Below, piece after piece: positions 7,778-9,712 of a stretch of 9,712 bases of DNA. The DNA lies in assembly GCA_003509805.1 (NCBI GenBank), contig DOMV01000351.1, forward strand, positions 2,831 through 12,542, given 5' to 3'. The notes beneath the pieces were generated by a model that searched no databases, was not told where the DNA came from, and was given only the letters and a program-made list of their open reading frames with translations. How positions within the stretch are numbered: the first letter of the stretch is position 1; every line of letters starts with the position of its first letter. The DNA comes from Planctomycetaceae bacterium. Lineage in GTDB: Bacteria > Planctomycetota > Planctomycetia > Pirellulales > Thermoguttaceae. Both the position numbers and the translations under genes were made by a program.

Positions 7778-7884
7778 CCCGAAGCCGACGATTCAGGAGC
7801 CTGCCCACCGGAAACAACATTGCTCGGAGAGTAAACAGGCGGTTAAGCGGGCTGTGTTTATCAACGGCTCAACCGGCTTCGGTG
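7778..7884 (-). repeat. Interspersed inverted-end repeat, copy B
   Basis: Inverted relative to copy A. Exact 9-bp ends lie at 7779-7787 (CCGAAGCCG) and 7874-7882 (CGGCTTCGG). It shares AGGAGCCTGCCCACCGG and GTAAACAGGCGG with copy C, and CCGAAGCCGACGATTC with copy A. Confidence 0.8.
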
Positions 7885-7905
7885 TATAACGGGTGGTTCG
7901 GCCGG

Positions 7906-7929
7906 AAAATTCAACCGACTTCGGTAGGA
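7906..7929 (-). repeat. Extra end of the interspersed repeat, adjacent to copy B
   Basis: CAACCGACTTCGGT at 7912-7925 repeats, 42 bp further on, the end motif CAACCGGCTTCGGT of copy B with one change. Its flank (GGAAAA before, AGGA after) matches the same end of copy C better than copy B does. It looks like a partial or nested copy, or a duplicated end. Confidence 0.5.
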
Positions 7930-8143
7930 ACCCTGTTTTGCCGAAAACGAGAAAGAATCGGAAAATTTCCTCAAGCGGGCAAACAAAAGTCCGGTTTCTC
8001 GCGTAGTAACCGGCGAGACGGGACGTTCGTGTTCCCGGATCGTGTTGAGGTTTTCCTCGTTCCACTCGTTCATACTGAAAACAGTTATTGATCTGTGAAC
8101 AAATGTTGAACGTGGCGGCGACGAAGGAAGCCGCGCGGTATTG

Positions 8144-8170
8144 CGACCGTGCGGCGCGAAGGTGCGGTCG
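8144..8170. other. Hairpin-forming inverted repeat
   Basis: CGACCGTGC (8144-8152) can pair with GTGCGGTCG (8162-8170) over nine positions, two of them G-U, with a 9-nt loop. It is followed directly by the short palindrome GTCGGACCGAC (8167-8177). No T-run follows on either side, so it is not a normal intrinsic terminator. Confidence 0.4.
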
Positions 8171-8209
8171 GACCGACGAGTCGACATTTATTCCCGGATC
8201 GATCAAATT

Positions 8210-8313
8210 TCCCGAAGCCGACTTTCGAGGAGCCTGCCCACCGGGCACAACGTTGCCCGACGGTAGACAGACGGTAAACAGGCGGCTGGACGGAAAACGT
8301 AACCGGATTCGGT
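8210..8313 (-). repeat. Interspersed inverted-end repeat, copy C
   Basis: CCGAAGCCG at 8212-8220 and CGGATTCGG at 8304-8312 form the ends, with one mismatch. The internal CGGGCA/TGCCCG (8242-8256) can form a small nested hairpin, and ACGGTAxACAG occurs twice. It aligns with copy B over AGGAGCCTGCCCACCGG and with copy D over the GTAACCGGATTCG end. It lies about 220 bp before clpX. Confidence 0.8.
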
Positions 8314-8343
8314 AGAATAAAAGGCAAAACGTCGTTGGTGTGC

Positions 8344-8367
8344 GAATCGATTTTGGAAAGTCGATTC
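8344..8367. promoter_or_regulatory. Perfect 7-bp inverted repeat upstream of clpX
   Basis: GAATCGA (8344-8350) and TCGATTC (8361-8367) flank TTTTGGAAAG. With TTT/AAA pairing inside, the stem reaches ten pairs around one bulged G. It is a possible operator or 5'-leader hairpin for clpX. It is not CIRCE (TTAGCACTC/GAGTGCTAA). Confidence 0.35.
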
Positions 8368-8519
8368 CTTTCCCCTCCTCACCGGGTGGGGACGCTTGAA
8401 TCGGACATGGATGCCGCGGGCCGCGTCAAGGATGAGAACGAGGCCGATCGAGAGACTGAACTGACACACCCCAACACCAGACGGATACGTCAGAAAAACA
8501 AGCTCAACCGGCATTTGTG

Positions 8520-8525
8520 AAAGGA
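8520..8525 (+). promoter_or_regulatory. Ribosome binding site of clpX
   Basis: AAAGGA lies seven bases before the ATG at 8533 but only one base before the in-frame ATG at 8527, so it selects 8533 as the start. Confidence 0.7.
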
Positions 8526-8532
8526 TATGACA

Positions 8533-9712
8533 ATGTCCCCAGGACGTGACGCCAACTCATCCGACCATCGTGGTGGTACCAACAAGAAAAACGCCTTCTG
8601 CTCTTTTTGCCGCAAAAGCTACCGGGACGTCGGCCCCTTGGTCGAAGGTCCGAGCGATGTCTTCATCTGCGGAGAATGCATTGAGTTATGCCAATCGATT
8701 CTCAGCCAGGAGCGACGCCGACGCGGCGGCGGCGAAAAAACCTTCGACAAAGTTCTTTCCCCCCGCGAAATTTTTGCCAGGTTGACCGAACACGTCGTCG
8801 GCCAGGATTACGCCAAAAGAGTTCTCTCGGTCGCCGTTCACAATCACTACAAGCGGTTGATTAACAAAGGTGCGGGCGAAAACGACATCGTGATCGACAA
8901 GTCGAACGTGCTGTTGATCGGCCCCACGGGTTCCGGGAAAACGCTCCTCGCACAAACGTTGGCCAAGATACTCGACGTCCCGTTCGCGATCGGTGATGCG
9001 ACCACCCTGACCGAGGCCGGATATGTCGGCGAAGACGTCGAAAACCTGATCCTTAAACTGCTCCACGCGGCCGATTTCGACGTCGAAGCGGCCCAGCGGG
9101 GAATCATTTATATCGACGAAATCGACAAGATCGGAAAAACATCGCAAAACGTCTCGATCACCCGCGACGTTTCCGGGGAAGGTGTCCAGCAATCGCTCCT
9201 GAAAATGCTTGAAGGAACGATCGCCAACGTGCCGCCGCAGGGGGGACGCAAGCACCCGGAACAGCAGTACATTCAAGTCGATACCACGAATATCCTGTTC
9301 ATCTGCGGGGGAACCTTCGTCGGTCTCGAAGACATCATCAGTCAACGGCTCGGCAAAAAATCGCTCGGCTTCGTCACGTCGCCCCCGATGATTCGGGAAC
9401 GGCAAACCTCCGAATACCTGTCCTGCGTGACGGCCGAGGACATCCACCAATACGGATTGATTCCGGAACTGATCGGACGGTTGCCCATCTTCGCCCCGCT
9501 CGCTTCGCTGGACGAGGAAGCCTTGATCCGCGTGTTGACCGAGCCGAAAAACGCCTTGGTGAAACAATACCAGCGTCTCTTCCACATGGAAGACGCCCGG
9601 GTCGAATTTTCCGCCGGCGCGCTCGGCGCGATCGCCAAAAAAGCGCTGGACAAAAAAACCGGGGCCCGCGGTTTACGGTCGATCGTCGAAAACGCGATGC
9701 TCGATATCATGT
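8533..9712 (+). CDS. clpX: ClpX, ATP-dependent unfoldase subunit of the ClpXP protease (3' end outside window)
   Basis: ClpX is a cytoplasmic hexameric AAA+ unfoldase that recognises tagged substrates, unfolds them and feeds them to ClpP. The first 393 residues are present and cover nearly all motifs. A basic, polar N-terminal tail precedes the zinc-binding domain with Cys23, Cys26, Cys46 and Cys49. Walker A is GPTGSGKT (130-137), pore loop 1 GYVG (163-166), Walker B IIYIDEID (191-198), the RKH pore loop 239-241, the arginine finger in ELIGRLP (Arg316) and sensor 2 in GARGLRS (~380). The ClpP-docking loop reads LGF (278-280) where E. coli has IGF, a conservative change, so ClpP binding is expected. 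The reading frame is intact to the edge; some 20-40 residues are probably missing. No clpP or tig lies immediately upstream, unlike the common tig-clpP-clpX order. Confidence 0.97.
   Translation, partial: MSPGRDANSSDHRGGTNKKNAFCSFCRKSYRDVGPLVEGPSDVFICGECIELCQSILSQERRRRGGGEKTFDKVLSPREIFARLTEHVVGQDYAKRVLSVAVHNHYKRLINKGAGENDIVIDKSNVLLIGPTGSGKTLLAQTLAKILDVPFAIGDATTLTEAGYVGEDVENLILKLLHAADFDVEAAQRGIIYIDEIDKIGKTSQNVSITRDVSGEGVQQSLLKMLEGTIANVPPQGGRKHPEQQYIQVDTTNILFICGGTFVGLEDIISQRLGKKSLGFVTSPPMIRERQTSEYLSCVTAEDIHQYGLIPELIGRLPIFAPLASLDEEALIRVLTEPKNALVKQYQRLFHMEDARVEFSAGALGAIAKKALDKKTGARGLRSIVENAMLDIM

Larger units (their letters stand above)
6952..8519. other. Long gene-poor, repeat-rich intergenic region
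   Basis: About 1.6 kb lies between the divergent starts of the secreted-protein gene and clpX. I find no tRNA, rRNA or long coding frame with a recognisable product. It holds three copies of the interspersed repeat, extra half-sites, several hairpins and one plausible short membrane ORF. A - strand sequence TTGTCA, 17 nt, AATCGT at about 6982-7010 could be a promoter for the secreted-protein gene, but the match is poor. The sequence is locally more AT-rich than the flanking genes. Confidence 0.7.

Noticed and set aside
8335..8520. 61-codon + strand frame from GTG, ending next to the clpX SD
   Set aside because: No SD, very polar and unpatterned sequence, and it spans the palindrome; more likely clpX leader.
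6940..8520. tRNA or other standard RNA gene in the gap
   Set aside because: I found no cloverleaf pattern, CCA end or familiar riboswitch core; a covariance scan could still find one.
8686..9585. 299-codon open frame on the - strand
   Set aside because: It lies wholly opposite clpX, whose motifs prove the + strand frame; it is a codon-bias shadow.

Overview
The window looks like a chromosomal segment from a Planctomycetota bacterium, most like the Pirellulales, with moderately high GC. This rests on protein style, not on a search. The ClpX zinc finger and its flank, the secreted 'IPFRM... GEYWFAFRT' protein and the long lipase-like lipoprotein all resemble planctomycete proteins I know. The autotransporter at the left edge belongs to a type I associate with gut and other host-associated bacteria, so a host-associated planctomycete is a reasonable guess.

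Layout, left to right. (1) Positions 1-2774, + strand: the 3' part of a large autotransporter adhesin, open through the left edge, ending in a complete outer-membrane beta-barrel. (2) 2758-4989, - strand: an alpha/beta-hydrolase lipoprotein with a visible Ser-Asp-His triad. It converges on the autotransporter and their 3' ends overlap by 17 bp. (3) 5242-6939, - strand: a secreted protein with two folded ends joined by a long disordered linker that carries two 15-bp tandem repeat arrays. (4) 6940-8532: about 1.6 kb without a convincing large gene. It holds three copies of a short interspersed repeat, several hairpins and a possible 56-residue membrane protein. (5) 8533 to the right edge, + strand: clpX, complete at its N-terminus and cut off at its C-terminus.

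The most distinctive feature is the repeat family. Four copies of about 75-105 bp lie at 5134-5224, 7107-7190, 7778-7884 and 8210-8313, two in each orientation. Each is bounded by inverted copies of a 9-mer (CCGAAGCCG / CGGCTTCGG), some with one or two changes. By eye the exact 9-mer occurs eight times in the window on either strand, against about 0.07 expected by chance. No transposase is visible, so these resemble a REP/BIME-like or MITE-like family, or a structured RNA element at gene borders.

The genes do not form one pathway. The autotransporter, lipoprotein and secreted protein are all envelope or exported products, whereas clpX is cytoplasmic proteostasis and is separated from them by the repeat-rich gap. 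The two - strand genes are 252 bp apart with a repeat copy and a candidate promoter between them, so they need not be one operon.
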